From: Flavobacterium solisilvae
Lineage (GTDB): Bacteria; Bacteroidota; Bacteroidia; Flavobacteriales; Flavobacteriaceae
Direction: 5' to 3'
Assembly (NCBI RefSeq): GCF_012911605.1
Contig: NZ_JAAMPT010000209.1
Coordinates: 186,001-250,000, forward strand
DNA length: 64,000 bases
The translations under genes were made by a program, and so were the position numbers. Below the pieces are notes generated by a model, which saw nothing but the letters and a program-made list of their open reading frames with translations, made no database searches and was not told the DNA's origin. This document shows, piece after piece, positions 8,361 through 17,534 of this stretch (positions are counted from its first letter, which is position 1; each line of letters begins with the position of its first letter).

Positions 8361-10181
8361 TTACTCAATAACCATTTCCTTGAAATTGGTTCTGTAGTTT
8401 TCCAGAATATCAAGTTTAGAAAGACAACCAAAATATTTTCCATCCTTTAGTAATGGTAAGACTTCTTGATTTGTTTTGTCAAAAGAATTCATGATTTTTT
8501 CCATTCCGTCGTCAAATTGAAGTACGATTTCGGGTTGCGTGATGACTTCCTCAATGGTGGTAAATTTTACCCTGTAAGGATTGAAAATAAATGACTTAAC
8601 TTGTTGAAATTCGATAATACCAAGAAGATTTTTTTTGTCATCGATGATTGGAATTACTTTTTGGGAAGTAGAAGCAAACAATTCAACTACTTTTTCAAGT
8701 GAATTATCTTTTGAAAGTGTTTGATAATCGGTTTTAATAAGTTTTAAAACATCAATTTTCAGTAGAATGTTTTTATCTTTATCGCTTGTGAAAACATCGC
8801 CTTTATCTGCCAGAGGTTTTACATCCATTGAATGTTTTTCAAAACGTTTTGAAACCGCAAAACTAATGGAAGAAACAATCATCAACGGAACCATCAAATT
8901 ATAACCACCAGTAATTTCACCAATCAAAAAGATAGCAGTTAATGGCGCATGAAATAAACCACTTAGAATTCCTGCCATACCAACAATAGTGAAATTAGCA
9001 ACGGGTAAATGGTTGTTAATTCCGGTTAAATCAAAAAATTTGGCCACAAAAAAGCCCAAATAACTTCCAACAAAAAGCGATGGTGCAAAATTACCACCAT
9101 TTCCTCCCGAACCTAAAGTTAATCCGGTTGCAAATGATTTTAGCAGCATTGTTACACCAACAAAAATCAGTAAAATCCATTCGTTACTTTTATGATTGTC
9201 TAGTAAAGTATTTTCTAATAATGCACCAGGATTTTTGGTAGAAAGTGTTTTGATACTTTCATATCCTTCGCCAAAAAGTGTTGGAAAAAAGAAAATCATT
9301 AGAGCTAAAATACTAGCTCCAAAAAGTGCTTTGTTGTAAATTTTACTTTTCTTTTTTTGGAAATAATGTTCAACTCTTCGGAAATTTCGAGCATGAAAGA
9401 CCGAAACCAATCCAGCAAGAACACCGAGTAAAATGTAATATGGAATATTATGATAATCAAAAACTTGCTGTTGTTTGAACGATAGTAAAACATCTTCATT
9501 CAATACAACGGTTGAAACTAAAGCTCCTGTTGCTGCCGAAATCATAATTGGAATAAAAGCAGAAATCGTTATATCGGCTAAAACAACTTCAATTGCAAAA
9601 AGAACACCAGCAATTGGCGCATTAAAAGCTGCACCAATTCCAGCAGCAACGCCACAAGCCAAAAGTAAAATTCTATCTTTTTGACTAAGTCGATAACGCT
9701 GAGAAAAATTAGAACCAAAAGCTGCACCAGTAATTACTATAGGACTTTCTAATCCAGCAGAACCACCAAGTCCAACAGTTAATGAACTGGTTACAATTTG
9801 GGCATACATTTGTTTTTTTGGAACAATTCCACCTTTTTTGGCAACCGCATATAAAATTTTAGAACTTCCTTTTTCGATGCTTCCATCGAGTAAATGTTTG
9901 ACCACAAAAACCGTTAAAAGAATTCCAATAATAGGCAACAAACTGTTGATATAAGGAAGTTTGAGATACGTATTTACATAATTAGCAAATACAAAAACGG
10001 AGTGCGCAAAATTCTTCAATAAAATTACGGCGAGGGAACACGAAATAGCAACAACAACAGCCGAAAAATAAAGAAATTGTCTTTCGGATATTTTCTCTTT
10101 CAAAGAAAAGATAATATTCTCTATTCTTCGAAAAATATTTCGGAAAACGATTTTATATAGTGGTGCTTTTTTTGTTGGCAT
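8361..10181 (-). CDS. ClC family chloride channel/antiporter with C-terminal CBS domains
   Basis: 606 aa. Residues 35-445 form the ClC membrane domain. The gating-glutamate motif is GLESP at 143-147 (family GREGP), and GSGGNGGNFAPSLFVGS contains the GxFAP anion-path motif. Residues ~475-600 carry two CBS repeats, which usually bind adenine nucleotides and modulate gating. The gating Glu suggests possible H+/Cl- exchange, but the second (internal proton) Glu was not identified, so channel versus antiporter is open. It is last in the minus-strand run acpH-ggt-alkD-clc, 37 nt after alkD, with an internal promoter box at 10200-10207. Confidence 0.92.
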   Translation of the reverse strand: MPTKKAPLYKIVFRNIFRRIENIIFSLKEKISERQFLYFSAVVVAISCSLAVILLKNFAHSVFVFANYVNTYLKLPYINSLLPIIGILLTVFVVKHLLDGSIEKGSSKILYAVAKKGGIVPKKQMYAQIVTSSLTVGLGGSAGLESPIVITGAAFGSNFSQRYRLSQKDRILLLACGVAAGIGAAFNAPIAGVLFAIEVVLADITISAFIPIMISAATGALVSTVVLNEDVLLSFKQQQVFDYHNIPYYILLGVLAGLVSVFHARNFRRVEHYFQKKKSKIYNKALFGASILALMIFFFPTLFGEGYESIKTLSTKNPGALLENTLLDNHKSNEWILLIFVGVTMLLKSFATGLTLGSGGNGGNFAPSLFVGSYLGFFVAKFFDLTGINNHLPVANFTIVGMAGILSGLFHAPLTAIFLIGEITGGYNLMVPLMIVSSISFAVSKRFEKHSMDVKPLADKGDVFTSDKDKNILLKIDVLKLIKTDYQTLSKDNSLEKVVELFASTSQKVIPIIDDKKNLLGIIEFQQVKSFIFNPYRVKFTTIEEVITQPEIVLQFDDGMEKIMNSFDKTNQEVLPLLKDGKYFGCLSKLDILENYRTNFKEMVIE

Positions 10182-10199
10182 TTATTAGAGAATATTCCA

Positions 10200-10207
10200 C
10201 AAAAATA
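10200..10207 (-). promoter_or_regulatory. -7 promoter box for the ClC gene
   Basis: On the minus strand this reads TATTTTTG, 19 nt upstream of the ClC ATG and in the 37-nt gap after the AlkD-like gene. It suggests independent transcription of the channel. Confidence 0.5.
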
Positions 10208-10218
10208 GCTATAAATGA

Positions 10219-10890
10219 TTATTTTAAAATATTTCTCAGCGCTTCTTTTTTACTCAAAGGTTTTAAATTGGTGTTTTCTACATAGCTTTTTACCGCATTT
10301 GGATTAAATCGACCATAATCTCGAAGTGACCAACCAATGGCTTTTTGAATAAAAAATTCATTCGAATGTTTGTGTTTTTCGCATTCGGATTTCAATAATT
10401 CAAAATTGGTTTTTTGTTTATAACTCAATTGAAAAAGAATGGCACTTCGATTGAGCCACATATTTTCTGAATTTGAAAACCGTTCGATTATGTTTAATGT
10501 TTTTTCAGGAAATTGCAAAAGATAACCACCCAAAAGATATTTTGCCAAAACATCAACACTATCCCACCAAGAATTGGTAATAATCCATTGTTCAATCAGT
10601 TTGTCGTCTTCTTTTAAATACTTTTTTTTAATTTCTTTAATTAAAATTTCCATTCCGCAATACTGGAATTCTCGCTCTTTTTTGTTGAAAAGTTCCCAAC
10701 TGATTTCACGAAAGTTGGATTGTATTTCCGATTGGTGTTTTTTCCATAAATCTTGAAAAATAGCTCTTCTTGTTTCGGTTTTAATACCTAAAAAAGAAAA
10801 ATGATGCTTCATGTAAGCTTCCATTTTTGCTGCGTTTTCAGTGTTTTGTTGATGAACTAATTCGGTTTCTAATTCTTGTATGAAATTCAT
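10219..10890 (-). CDS. AlkD-like DNA alkylation repair protein
   Basis: 223 aa, all alpha-helical, of the ALK HEAT-repeat family. AlkD-type glycosylases remove N3- and N7-alkylated purines. Family blocks seen are WWDSVDVLAKYLLGGYLL in the middle and FIQKAIGWSLRDYGRFNP near the C-terminus; the latter contains the conserved Trp and Asp region around the active site. Length is normal. It starts 9 nt after the ggt stop, so it is in an operon with ggt and acpH. The biochemical specificity of the Bacteroidota branch cannot be read from the sequence. Confidence 0.9.
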   Translation of the reverse strand: MNFIQELETELVHQQNTENAAKMEAYMKHHFSFLGIKTETRRAIFQDLWKKHQSEIQSNFREISWELFNKKEREFQYCGMEILIKEIKKKYLKEDDKLIEQWIITNSWWDSVDVLAKYLLGGYLLQFPEKTLNIIERFSNSENMWLNRSAILFQLSYKQKTNFELLKSECEKHKHSNEFFIQKAIGWSLRDYGRFNPNAVKSYVENTNLKPLSKKEALRNILK

Positions 10891-10899
10891 TTTTTAAAT

Positions 10900-12648
10900 T
10901 TAATATCCAATAGCTTTATCATCTCCGCGAAAATCGGCTCCGCCTTCAAAATTGCCATTTGGTAGAACCAAAATCGCATTTACTTTACCAATAACAGGTG
11001 CAAATTTCTCGTTAATAATATGACCTTTCTGTCTGAGTTTTTCTTTACTTTCTACATTGAATTTATTAGGTTCAAGCATAATTTCATCGGGTAGCCATTG
11101 ATGATGAAAACGTGGCTGATTTACCGCTTTTTGCATTCCCATTTCAAATTCATGAACATTTAAAATAGTTTGTAAAACCGAAGTGATTATGGTCGAACCG
11201 CCAGGCGAACCCAAAAGCATAAATAACTTTCCGCTTTTCTCTACAATTGTTGGCGTCATCGAGCTTAGCATTCGTTTTTCGGGAGCAATGCTGTTGGCTT
11301 CAGCACCAATTAATCCGTAATAATTAGGTACACCAGGTTTTACCGAAAAATCATCCATTTCATTATTGAGAAAAAATCCCAGTTCGTCACAATATAGTTT
11401 AGAACCATACGCACCGTTCAAAGTTGTCGTCACCGAAACCGCATTTCCAGCTGCATCAACAATAGAATAATGAGTGGTTTCATCACTTTCTACCACTTGA
11501 ATATCACCATGACTAACTTCTTTGGATGACGTTGCATTTACAAAGGAAAAATTCTTCATCTTATTTTTTAAATAATTTTCGTCGAGTAATTCTTTTTCGG
11601 GAATAGTAATAAAATCCGGATCACCAAGAAAGTAATTTCTATCGGCATAAGCTCTACGTTCAGCTTCGCTCAAAAGATTAATGTAATCTGCCGAATTGTG
11701 TTGCAGTTTTTTAAGGTCGAAGGGTTCAATCATTTTCATAATTTGAGCCAATGTAATTCCGCCGCTACTTGGTGGTGCCATCGAAATGATGTTTAGTTCT
11801 TTGTATTGAAAAGTTATCGGTTTTCGCCAAATGGTTTTGTATTTTTTTAAATCTTTTAGCGAAATTATTCCGCCTTTACTTTTTAGAAATTTGACTAATT
11901 TTTTAGCGGTTTTTCCTTTGTAGAATTCGGTTTCTCCGTTTTTAAGAATTTGTTCCAATGTATTAGCTAATGCCAAATATTTTATGGTATCGCCAACTTT
12001 AAAGTTTTCTGCATAAAGTGTTTGATTTCCGCTTAGTTCAACAATTTTAGAGCGATATTCATTGAGTTTTGCGTGTTCTTTTTCGGTTACAACAATGCCT
12101 TTTTTTGCCAAAAGGATAGCAGGTTCAAACAAATCTTTTAATGGTAATGAACCAAATTTTCTATGGATTTCAAATATAGCTGCAACACTTCCTGGAATGC
12201 CAACGGATAAAGCGCTATCGGTACTCAAATTAGGAATTACATTGCCATTTTTGTCCAAGTACATGTTTTTGGATGCTTTTAGCGGTGCTTTTTCTCTGAA
12301 ATCAAGCGAACCAATTTCACCGTTATTTTTTCGGTAAACTAAAAATCCGCCACCCGAAATATTTCCCGCATAAGGATAAGCAACTGCCAAAGCCAAATGG
12401 GTTGCAATCATAGCATCAAATGCATTTCCTCCTTTTTTTAGAATATCAACGCCAATTTTGGAAGCTTCTTCACGAGCTGAAACTACCATTCCGTTGGAAG
12501 AAGTTACACCTTGTTGAGCTTGAGAAGAAAAGGATATTAAAGTTAAAAAGACTAGAATTAACTTTTTTAAGTCCTGTTTGTCATTCCGTAGGAATCTATA
12601 ACAAATTAGATTCCTACGGAATGACAACATTCTAAATATTTTTTTCAT
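10900..12648 (-). CDS. ggt: Gamma-glutamyltransferase (periplasmic), with a palindrome inserted in its 5' coding end
   Basis: 582 aa. The enzyme cleaves and transfers gamma-glutamyl groups of glutathione-like compounds and matures by autocleavage at a Thr. The nucleophile is Thr391 in TTHY, followed by the substrate-binding block ending [14 protein letters not shown]. The ATG at 12648 overlaps the acpH stop by 4 nt (ATGA), which supports it as the native start. Yet the signal peptide ([19 protein letters not shown]) begins only at residue ~27. The 24 codons in between come from a perfect palindrome at 12578-12627 plus flanks. The protein therefore has a basic N-terminal extension, or starts at an internal non-ATG codon. 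Either could affect export. Confidence 0.93.
   Translation of the reverse strand: MKKIFRMLSFRRNLICYRFLRNDKQDLKKLILVFLTLISFSSQAQQGVTSSNGMVVSAREEASKIGVDILKKGGNAFDAMIATHLALAVAYPYAGNISGGGFLVYRKNNGEIGSLDFREKAPLKASKNMYLDKNGNVIPNLSTDSALSVGIPGSVAAIFEIHRKFGSLPLKDLFEPAILLAKKGIVVTEKEHAKLNEYRSKIVELSGNQTLYAENFKVGDTIKYLALANTLEQILKNGETEFYKGKTAKKLVKFLKSKGGIISLKDLKKYKTIWRKPITFQYKELNIISMAPPSSGGITLAQIMKMIEPFDLKKLQHNSADYINLLSEAERRAYADRNYFLGDPDFITIPEKELLDENYLKNKMKNFSFVNATSSKEVSHGDIQVVESDETTHYSIVDAAGNAVSVTTTLNGAYGSKLYCDELGFFLNNEMDDFSVKPGVPNYYGLIGAEANSIAPEKRMLSSMTPTIVEKSGKLFMLLGSPGGSTIITSVLQTILNVHEFEMGMQKAVNQPRFHHQWLPDEIMLEPNKFNVESKEKLRQKGHIINEKFAPVIGKVNAILVLPNGNFEGGADFRGDDKAIGY
12578..12627. repeat. Perfect 21-bp-arm palindrome inside the ggt coding start
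   Basis: Arms at 12578-12598 and 12607-12627 are exact inverted complements of 21 bp around an 8-nt AT loop. They carry the core GTCATTCCGTAGGAATCT. The stretch added between the start codon region (ATG AAA AAA) and the Lys-Lys-Leu of the signal peptide is 72 nt, a multiple of three, so the frame is kept. It has the look of a mobile palindromic repeat unit. Confidence 0.8.
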
Positions 12649-13229
12649 AATTCAAGTAACTTGTTTTTGCAATGTTGTTGCAATTCCTCAAAAAATAAAG
12701 TAAATTCGGTTTCAAATTCCAAGTAGAATTCTTGTAATTCAACGATAGCTTCATGCATCGCGACACGATTTTTAGTTCGATGATCCATTTGGAATAAAAT
12801 CATTTCCAAGCCTGAGATGGAAGCATAGCTTACCAACCAATTTCGAGCAATCATATACGGCATCATTCCTTGAATTTTATCCGTAAGTAAATCATAATTG
12901 TCTTGTAAAAGCTGATAAAATTCATCGGCATACTCTTCTAGCTTTTTATTGGAATAATTTGCCCAGTTTTTTGCCAAAAAATGGTCGTAAAAAATATCCA
13001 TAATCACACCAGAATAATGTCCGTATTTTTCATGCAATCGATGTTTACTTTTTCTGTAAACGGGATGCATATCCGTAAAACTGTCAATCGAACGATGAAG
13101 CAGAATTCCTTTTTTGATTTCGTCAGGATAATTTTCATAGCTATTTCCACGAATACTATCTGCCATAAAATTGCCGATTTTTAACAAATCATTGTCGCCA
13201 GAAAGATAAATATGTGCTAGGAAATTCAT
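12645..13229 (-). CDS. acpH: Acyl carrier protein phosphodiesterase (AcpH family)
   Basis: 194 aa. The family removes the 4'-phosphopantetheine arm from holo-ACP. Recognisable blocks are [24 protein letters not shown] at the N-terminus (quoted as FLAHIYLS and GNFMAD), HRSIDSFTD and [12 protein letters not shown], with the His/Asp residues of an HD-like metal site. Length is typical. It is first in the minus-strand run and overlaps ggt by 4 nt. It is divergent from glmM. No clear TAnnTTTG box was found for it. Confidence 0.88.
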   Translation of the reverse strand: MNFLAHIYLSGDNDLLKIGNFMADSIRGNSYENYPDEIKKGILLHRSIDSFTDMHPVYRKSKHRLHEKYGHYSGVIMDIFYDHFLAKNWANYSNKKLEEYADEFYQLLQDNYDLLTDKIQGMMPYMIARNWLVSYASISGLEMILFQMDHRTKNRVAMHEAIVELQEFYLEFETEFTLFFEELQQHCKNKLLEL

Positions 13230-13321
13230 ACTGAAAATAATTGCAATAGGTTTTTCATCGATGATATGATAGTAAATATAGAAAAAAATATCTTATTTCT
13301 ATTTTTCGTACTGTCAACTAT

Positions 13322-13329
13322 TATATTTG
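13322..13329 (+). promoter_or_regulatory. -7 promoter box (TATATTTG) for glmM
   Basis: TATATTTG lies 36 nt upstream of the chosen glmM ATG at 13365. It argues against the upstream ATG at 13266, which would place the start before the promoter. Confidence 0.65.
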
Positions 13330-13364
13330 TAAAAAATAACAAAACAAACCTAAAAAAGATACAA

Positions 13365-14753
13365 ATGACATTAATCAAATCAATATCAGGAATTCGCGGA
13401 ACAATTGGTGGAAATGTTGGTGACAATTTAACCCCAGTTGATGCAGTAAAATTTGCTTCGGCTTATGGTACTTTTTTGAAAAACAATATCAATAAAGATA
13501 AACTAAAAGTAGTTATTGGTCGTGATGCTCGTATTTCAGGTCCGATGATTCATAATTTAGTAGTCAATACTTTAATTGGTTTAGGAATTGATGTTATTGA
13601 TTTAGGTTTATCTACAACACCAACAGTTGAAGTTGCCGTTCCGATGGAACAAGCTGATGGCGGAATTATTTTAACAGCTTCTCACAATCCAAAACAATGG
13701 AATGCTTTGAAACTTTTAAATGCAAAAGGTGAATTTCTTAGCGGTGCTGAAGGTGCAAAAATATTAGAAATTGCCGAAGCCGAAGCGTTTGATTTTTCGG
13801 ATGTAGATAGTTTAGGTGAAATTATGGCAAACGATGCTTACATGGATATTCATATTGATGAGGTTTTAGAATTGCCTTTAGTTGATGCCGAAGCTGTTGC
13901 CAAAAGAAAATTCAAAGTAGTAGTTGATGGTGTGAATTCTTCAGGTGGAATTATTATTCCGAAGCTTTTGGAACAAATGGGTGTGGAATGTGTAAAATTA
14001 TATTGTGAACCTAACGGACATTTTCCTCACAATCCTGAACCTTTGAAAGAACATTTAGGAGATATTTGTAAATTGGTTGTAGAAGAAAAAGCCGATTTCG
14101 GAATTGTAGTTGATCCAGATGTTGACCGTTTGGCGTTTATTTCTAATGATGGCGAAATGTTTGGCGAAGAATATACGTTGGTTGCCGTTGCGGATTATGT
14201 TTTGAGTAAAACACCAGGAAATACAGTTTCTAATATGAGTTCGTCGCGTGCGTTGCGTGATATTACTGAAAAACACAACGGAAGTTATCAAGCCAGTGCA
14301 GTAGGTGAAGTAAATGTGGTAGAATTGATGAAAGCTACAAACGCCATAATTGGTGGCGAAGGAAACGGCGGAATTATTTATCCAGAGTTACACTATGGAA
14401 GAGATAGCTTGGTTGGTGTCGCTTTGTTTTTAACGCATTTAGCAAATTTAGATGTTACAGTTGCAGAACTTAGAGCAAGTTATCCGCAATATTATATGAG
14501 TAAAAACAAAATTGAGTTGACACCACAAATTGATGTTGACGGAATTTTGGCAACCTTAACCGAAACCTACAAATCTGAAAATATATCTACAATTGATGGC
14601 GTAAAAATTGATTTCCCAACGGAATGGGTTCATTTGCGTAAATCCAATACCGAACCAATTATCCGAATTTATACAGAAGCACCAACCCAAGATTCTGCTG
14701 ATGCATTGGCAGTTCGTTTTGTAAATGAATTGAAAGCAATTGCTGGAATTTAA
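13365..14753 (+). CDS. glmM: Phosphoglucosamine mutase
   Basis: 462 aa from ATG 13365. This start is chosen because family homology begins at MTLIKSISGIRGT and the promoter box lies just upstream; a longer frame from 13266 is an artefact. The enzyme converts glucosamine-6-phosphate to glucosamine-1-phosphate for peptidoglycan and LPS precursors. The phosphoserine motif TASHNP places the active Ser at 106. The Mg2+ loop DPDVDR is at 250-255. The phosphate-binding RKSNTEP is near the C-terminus. Bacteroidota forms sit between GlmM and general phosphohexomutases, so a broader sugar specificity is possible. Confidence 0.92.
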   Translation: MTLIKSISGIRGTIGGNVGDNLTPVDAVKFASAYGTFLKNNINKDKLKVVIGRDARISGPMIHNLVVNTLIGLGIDVIDLGLSTTPTVEVAVPMEQADGGIILTASHNPKQWNALKLLNAKGEFLSGAEGAKILEIAEAEAFDFSDVDSLGEIMANDAYMDIHIDEVLELPLVDAEAVAKRKFKVVVDGVNSSGGIIIPKLLEQMGVECVKLYCEPNGHFPHNPEPLKEHLGDICKLVVEEKADFGIVVDPDVDRLAFISNDGEMFGEEYTLVAVADYVLSKTPGNTVSNMSSSRALRDITEKHNGSYQASAVGEVNVVELMKATNAIIGGEGNGGIIYPELHYGRDSLVGVALFLTHLANLDVTVAELRASYPQYYMSKNKIELTPQIDVDGILATLTETYKSENISTIDGVKIDFPTEWVHLRKSNTEPIIRIYTEAPTQDSADALAVRFVNELKAIAGI

Positions 14754-14776
14754 ATCAGTTTTCTATAAAATTTTAA

Positions 14777-14807
14777 AAACTTTCTTTTTTTGAGAAAGGT
14801 TTTTTTA
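14777..14807 (+). terminator. Rho-independent terminator after glmM
   Basis: AAACTTTCT at 14777-14785 pairs with AGAAAGGTTT at 14794-14803 with one wobble, followed by a T-run to 14807. Confidence 0.7.
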
Positions 14808-14865
14808 TACAAATTTCAGATAAAATCCAAAAGGTTAAAAGTAACAGCATTATTTATAAATTCCC

Positions 14866-14873
14866 TATTTTTG
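14866..14873 (+). promoter_or_regulatory. -7 promoter box for tcdA
   Basis: TATTTTTG (TAnnTTTG) lies 23 nt upstream of the tcdA ATG. Confidence 0.55.
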
Positions 14874-14896
14874 CCACTTTAAAATTTTGAATATCG

Positions 14897-15622
14897 ATGG
14901 CAAAGTGGCAAGAAAGAGCAGAATTATTATTTAAAGCAGAAGGGTTAAACAATCTAAAAAATGCAAATGTTTTAGTAGTTGGTTTAGGTGGCGTGGGTTC
15001 GTTTGCAGCCGAGTTTTTGGCTCGTGCTGGCGTGGGAAACATGACTATTGTAGATGGCGATGTGGTAGATATTACCAATATTAACCGACAATTACCAGCA
15101 TTGCATTCAACAGTTGGTTTGCCTAAAGTTCATATTGTTGGCGACAGATTGATGGATATTAATCCTGAGCTAAATTTAACTCGTTTAGAAGAGTTTTTGT
15201 CGCCAGAAAGAGCATTGGAAATTGTAACTACCGATTTTGATTACGTTTTAGATTGCATCGATAGTGTAACGCCAAAATTGAATTTATTAATTGCGTCAAA
15301 ACGTAAAAAGGTAAAAGTAATTTCAAGTATGGGCGCAGGCGGAAAATATGAAGCAAGTAAAGTAAAAGTTCGCGATATTAGTAGAACCGAATATTGTCCG
15401 TTAGCAAAAAACATGCGCAAACGATTAAAAGAACAAAAAATTTCCAAAGGAATTAAAGCCGTTTTTTCTACCGAAGTACCCGATCAATCTAGTATTAAAC
15501 TGACTGATGGGAAAAATTTCAAAAAATCATTCTACGGAACAAACAGCTGGATGCCATGCCTTTTTGGACTTCATGCTGCCGAAACAGTGGTGAAATATTT
15601 ATTGAAAAAGAGTAAAAAGTAA
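14897..15622 (+). CDS. tcdA: tRNA threonylcarbamoyladenosine dehydratase (ThiF/E1-like)
   Basis: 241 aa of the ThiF/MoeB/E1 superfamily. TcdA (CsdL) uses ATP to cyclise t6A37 to ct6A37 in tRNAs. The ATP-binding GLGGVGS is at 29-35, followed by the acidic DGDVVDITNINRQ block; the arginine and Asn/Gln in NINRQ are family features. A Cys-containing EYCPLAKNMRKR segment lies in the second half. At 241 aa it lacks the extra domain of true MoeB proteins and fits the TcdA subgroup. It has its own promoter box and is followed 71 nt later by the HAD phosphatase. Confidence 0.88.
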   Translation: MAKWQERAELLFKAEGLNNLKNANVLVVGLGGVGSFAAEFLARAGVGNMTIVDGDVVDITNINRQLPALHSTVGLPKVHIVGDRLMDINPELNLTRLEEFLSPERALEIVTTDFDYVLDCIDSVTPKLNLLIASKRKKVKVISSMGAGGKYEASKVKVRDISRTEYCPLAKNMRKRLKEQKISKGIKAVFSTEVPDQSSIKLTDGKNFKKSFYGTNSWMPCLFGLHAAETVVKYLLKKSKK

Positions 15623-15649
15623 AGAGGAAAGAATAAAGAATAACTGATC

Positions 15650-15685
15650 ACAATTCACAATTTACAATTTACAACTCACAACTCA
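15650..15685. repeat. Short degenerate tandem repeat (CACAATTTACAA-like)
   Basis: Between tcdA and the HAD gene the sequence runs through near-copies of a CACAATTCACAATTTACAA-like unit, ending in ACTCACAACTC. It carries no reading frame. Similar AT-rich runs occur at 28503-28534 and 45300-45326. Confidence 0.4.
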
Positions 15686-15693
15686 TTAAACAA

Positions 15694-16350
15694 ATGATAC
15701 AAACCGTAATATTCGACATGGATGGCGTGATAGTGGATACAGAACCCGTTCATCATTATGCTTACGTGCAACATTTTAAACAACTAAACATTGAAGTTTC
15801 TCCAGAAATGTATGCTTCGTTTACGGGAAATTCTACCAAAAATATCTACGAGCGCTTAAAAGAAACCTATAATTTGGCACAAGACGTTCAAACCTTAGTC
15901 GAAACCAAACGCAACTTATTTAATGACGCTTTTGACAGCAAAGAAGATTTGTATTTACTGGATGGAGTAGAAGATTTGATTAAAGATTTATATACTAACG
16001 GAATGCAATTGGTCTTGGCTTCATCGTCGGCTAATGTTACTATTGAGCGTATTTTTGATCGATTTAATTTGCATCACTATTTCACTCATAAAGTTTCTGG
16101 TGAAGATTTTCCAAAGTCGAAACCACATCCTGCCATTTTCTTAAAAGCAGCCGAATTGGCTCAAACGCCAGTAGAAAATTGCATCGTGATTGAAGACAGC
16201 ACCAACGGAATTCAAGCGGCAAAATCGGCTGATATTTATTGTGTTGGTTATGATAGTTTTCATTCTAAACTACAAGACTATTCAAAAGCGGATAGAGTGA
16301 TTACTCATTTTAACGAATTGGATTTCAATACTATAAAAAATATAAAATAA
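15694..16350 (+). CDS. HAD-superfamily phosphatase, beta-phosphoglucomutase-like
   Basis: 218 aa with the motif order of subfamily IA/IB HADs. Motif I is DMDGV at 8-12 (nucleophile Asp8). Motif II is in LASSSA. Motif III Lys lies in SGEDFPKSKPHP. Motif IV is IVIEDSTNGIQAA. The helical cap between residues ~15 and 85 fits beta-phosphoglucomutase or 2-deoxyglucose-6-phosphatase relatives. The exact substrate cannot be assigned. The next gene begins 2 nt after the stop, so the two are co-translated. Confidence 0.85.
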   Translation: MIQTVIFDMDGVIVDTEPVHHYAYVQHFKQLNIEVSPEMYASFTGNSTKNIYERLKETYNLAQDVQTLVETKRNLFNDAFDSKEDLYLLDGVEDLIKDLYTNGMQLVLASSSANVTIERIFDRFNLHHYFTHKVSGEDFPKSKPHPAIFLKAAELAQTPVENCIVIEDSTNGIQAAKSADIYCVGYDSFHSKLQDYSKADRVITHFNELDFNTIKNIK

Positions 16351-16352
16351 TA

Positions 16353-17006
16353 ATGAAAAAGCTAATTTTATTTCTTTCGATACTTTTTATTTCTGTCAAT
16401 ACAATTGCGCAAGAAAATCAATTTACCAACGAAATAAAAGCTTTCAGAAAACAAGACAGTATTCAAAAACCGAATGATGGAATGTTGCTTTTTATAGGTA
16501 GTTCTTCTTTCAGATTGTGGAAAGATGTAAAGTCAGATTTTAATAATCAAAATATTTTAAACCGTGCTTTTGGTGGCGCTACCTTATTGGATTTGATTTA
16601 TTTTCAAAACGATGTAGTTTTGAAATACAAGCCAAAAAAGATTTTCATTTATTGTGGAGAAAACGACATTGCAAGCTCAGAAAAAGTAACTCCAAAAATG
16701 GTTTTCAAGCGATATAAAACGTTCTATAAAACTTTGAGAAAGCAATTTCCAGAAACTCCAATTATTTTTGTTTCTTTAAAACCAGCTATTTCCCGTTGGC
16801 ACATGAAAGACCGAATGATGGCAACAAATAAATTGATTAGCCAGTTTATGAAAAATAAAAAGAACGCAACTTTCGTAAACATTTGGGATGATATGATTGA
16901 AAACGGCGAACCTAGAAAAGACATTTATATTCATGATAACCTTCACATGAATGCCAAAGGATATGCTATTTGGGTTGAAAAAATGAATGCTTTAGTTAAC
17001 GATTGA
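16353..17006 (+). CDS. Secreted SGNH/GDSL hydrolase
   Basis: 217 aa with a signal peptide (residues 1-20, ending IAQ), so periplasmic or surface-exposed. All four SGNH blocks are present: GSSSF with Ser51, GG at 74-75, GEND at 102-105 with Asn104, and DNLHMN with Asp195 and His198. The family hydrolyses esters, often acetyl groups on glycans or lipids. The complete triad contrasts with the incomplete one in the SGNH protein at 475-1365. It begins 2 nt after the HAD phosphatase. It is followed at once by the 42-bp repeat that flanks the DUF559 gene. Confidence 0.87.
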   Translation: MKKLILFLSILFISVNTIAQENQFTNEIKAFRKQDSIQKPNDGMLLFIGSSSFRLWKDVKSDFNNQNILNRAFGGATLLDLIYFQNDVVLKYKPKKIFIYCGENDIASSEKVTPKMVFKRYKTFYKTLRKQFPETPIIFVSLKPAISRWHMKDRMMATNKLISQFMKNKKNATFVNIWDDMIENGEPRKDIYIHDNLHMNAKGYAIWVEKMNALVND

Positions 17007-17022
17007 TTTTTACGTTTACAAT

Positions 17023-17064
17023 TCTCCTCCTTTGGAGGAGTGCCTGAAAGGCGAGGTGGTTTTA
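17023..17064 (+). repeat. Left 42-bp double-hairpin repeat flanking the DUF559 gene
   Basis: The element holds two hairpins. The first is CTCCTCC-TTT-GGAGGAG at 17025-17041. The second is GCCT-GAA-AGGC at 17043-17053. The tail is GAGGTGGTTTT. It is the inverted counterpart of 17535-17576: 38 of 42 positions match, and the four differences fall in the second stem as compensating pairs. Confidence 0.85.
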
Positions 17065-17106
17065 AAAGTTTCAATCTAATGAAATACTAATTTTAAAAGA
17101 AAAGAA

Positions 17107-17526
17107 ATGGAAGAAATAATTACATACATCAATAAAATCCCTATTAAAAGAAATTTTGTTGAAAATCTTCCTTATAACATTAAACTTAAATCGAGAGCAA
17201 GAGCTTTACGTAAAGCAGGAAATTATTCCGAAGTTGTTTTTTGGATGCAAGTTAAAAAAGATGGATTTCACAAGATAGACTTCGATAGGCAAAAAGTTAT
17301 AGGAAATTTTATTGTTGATTTTTACGTAAAAACACTAGGATTGATAGTAGAAATTGATGGAGAAAGCCATAATGATAAAGAGGAATATGATAAAAAAAGA
17401 GAGGATTACTTAGAATCATTAGGATTAAAAATATTCAAAACAACAAATCTAAGAGTGTTACATGATTTAGATAATGTTATGAAAGAGTTGGAATTATTTA
17501 TTATTGAAAATTTTTCGTATAAATGA
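17107..17526 (+). CDS. DUF559 / Vsr-like endonuclease domain protein framed by inverted repeats
   Basis: 139 aa, a single PD-(D/E)XK-like DUF559 domain related to very-short-patch repair endonucleases. Core residues: Glu42 in the first helix (SEVVFW), Arg61-Gln62, Asp71 in VDFY, then EIDGESH with Glu82, Asp84 and His88. KRED with Arg99 and ESLG follow. All expected catalytic acids are present, so it is probably active. It stands alone between two inverted 42-bp repeats and is inserted between an SGNH hydrolase and the photolyase gene, unrelated to either. A gene plus flanking palindromes suggests an enzyme that acts on, or spreads, these repeats. That is inference by analogy with REP-associated transposases. 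Confidence 0.85.
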   Translation: MEEIITYINKIPIKRNFVENLPYNIKLKSRARALRKAGNYSEVVFWMQVKKDGFHKIDFDRQKVIGNFIVDFYVKTLGLIVEIDGESHNDKEEYDKKREDYLESLGLKIFKTTNLRVLHDLDNVMKELELFIIENFSYK

Positions 17527-17534
17527 GAAATACA

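Noticed and set aside
13266-13364. N-terminal extension of glmM by 33 codons
   Set aside because: It contains the -7 promoter box and is hydrophobic and unrelated to the family; homology starts at 13365.
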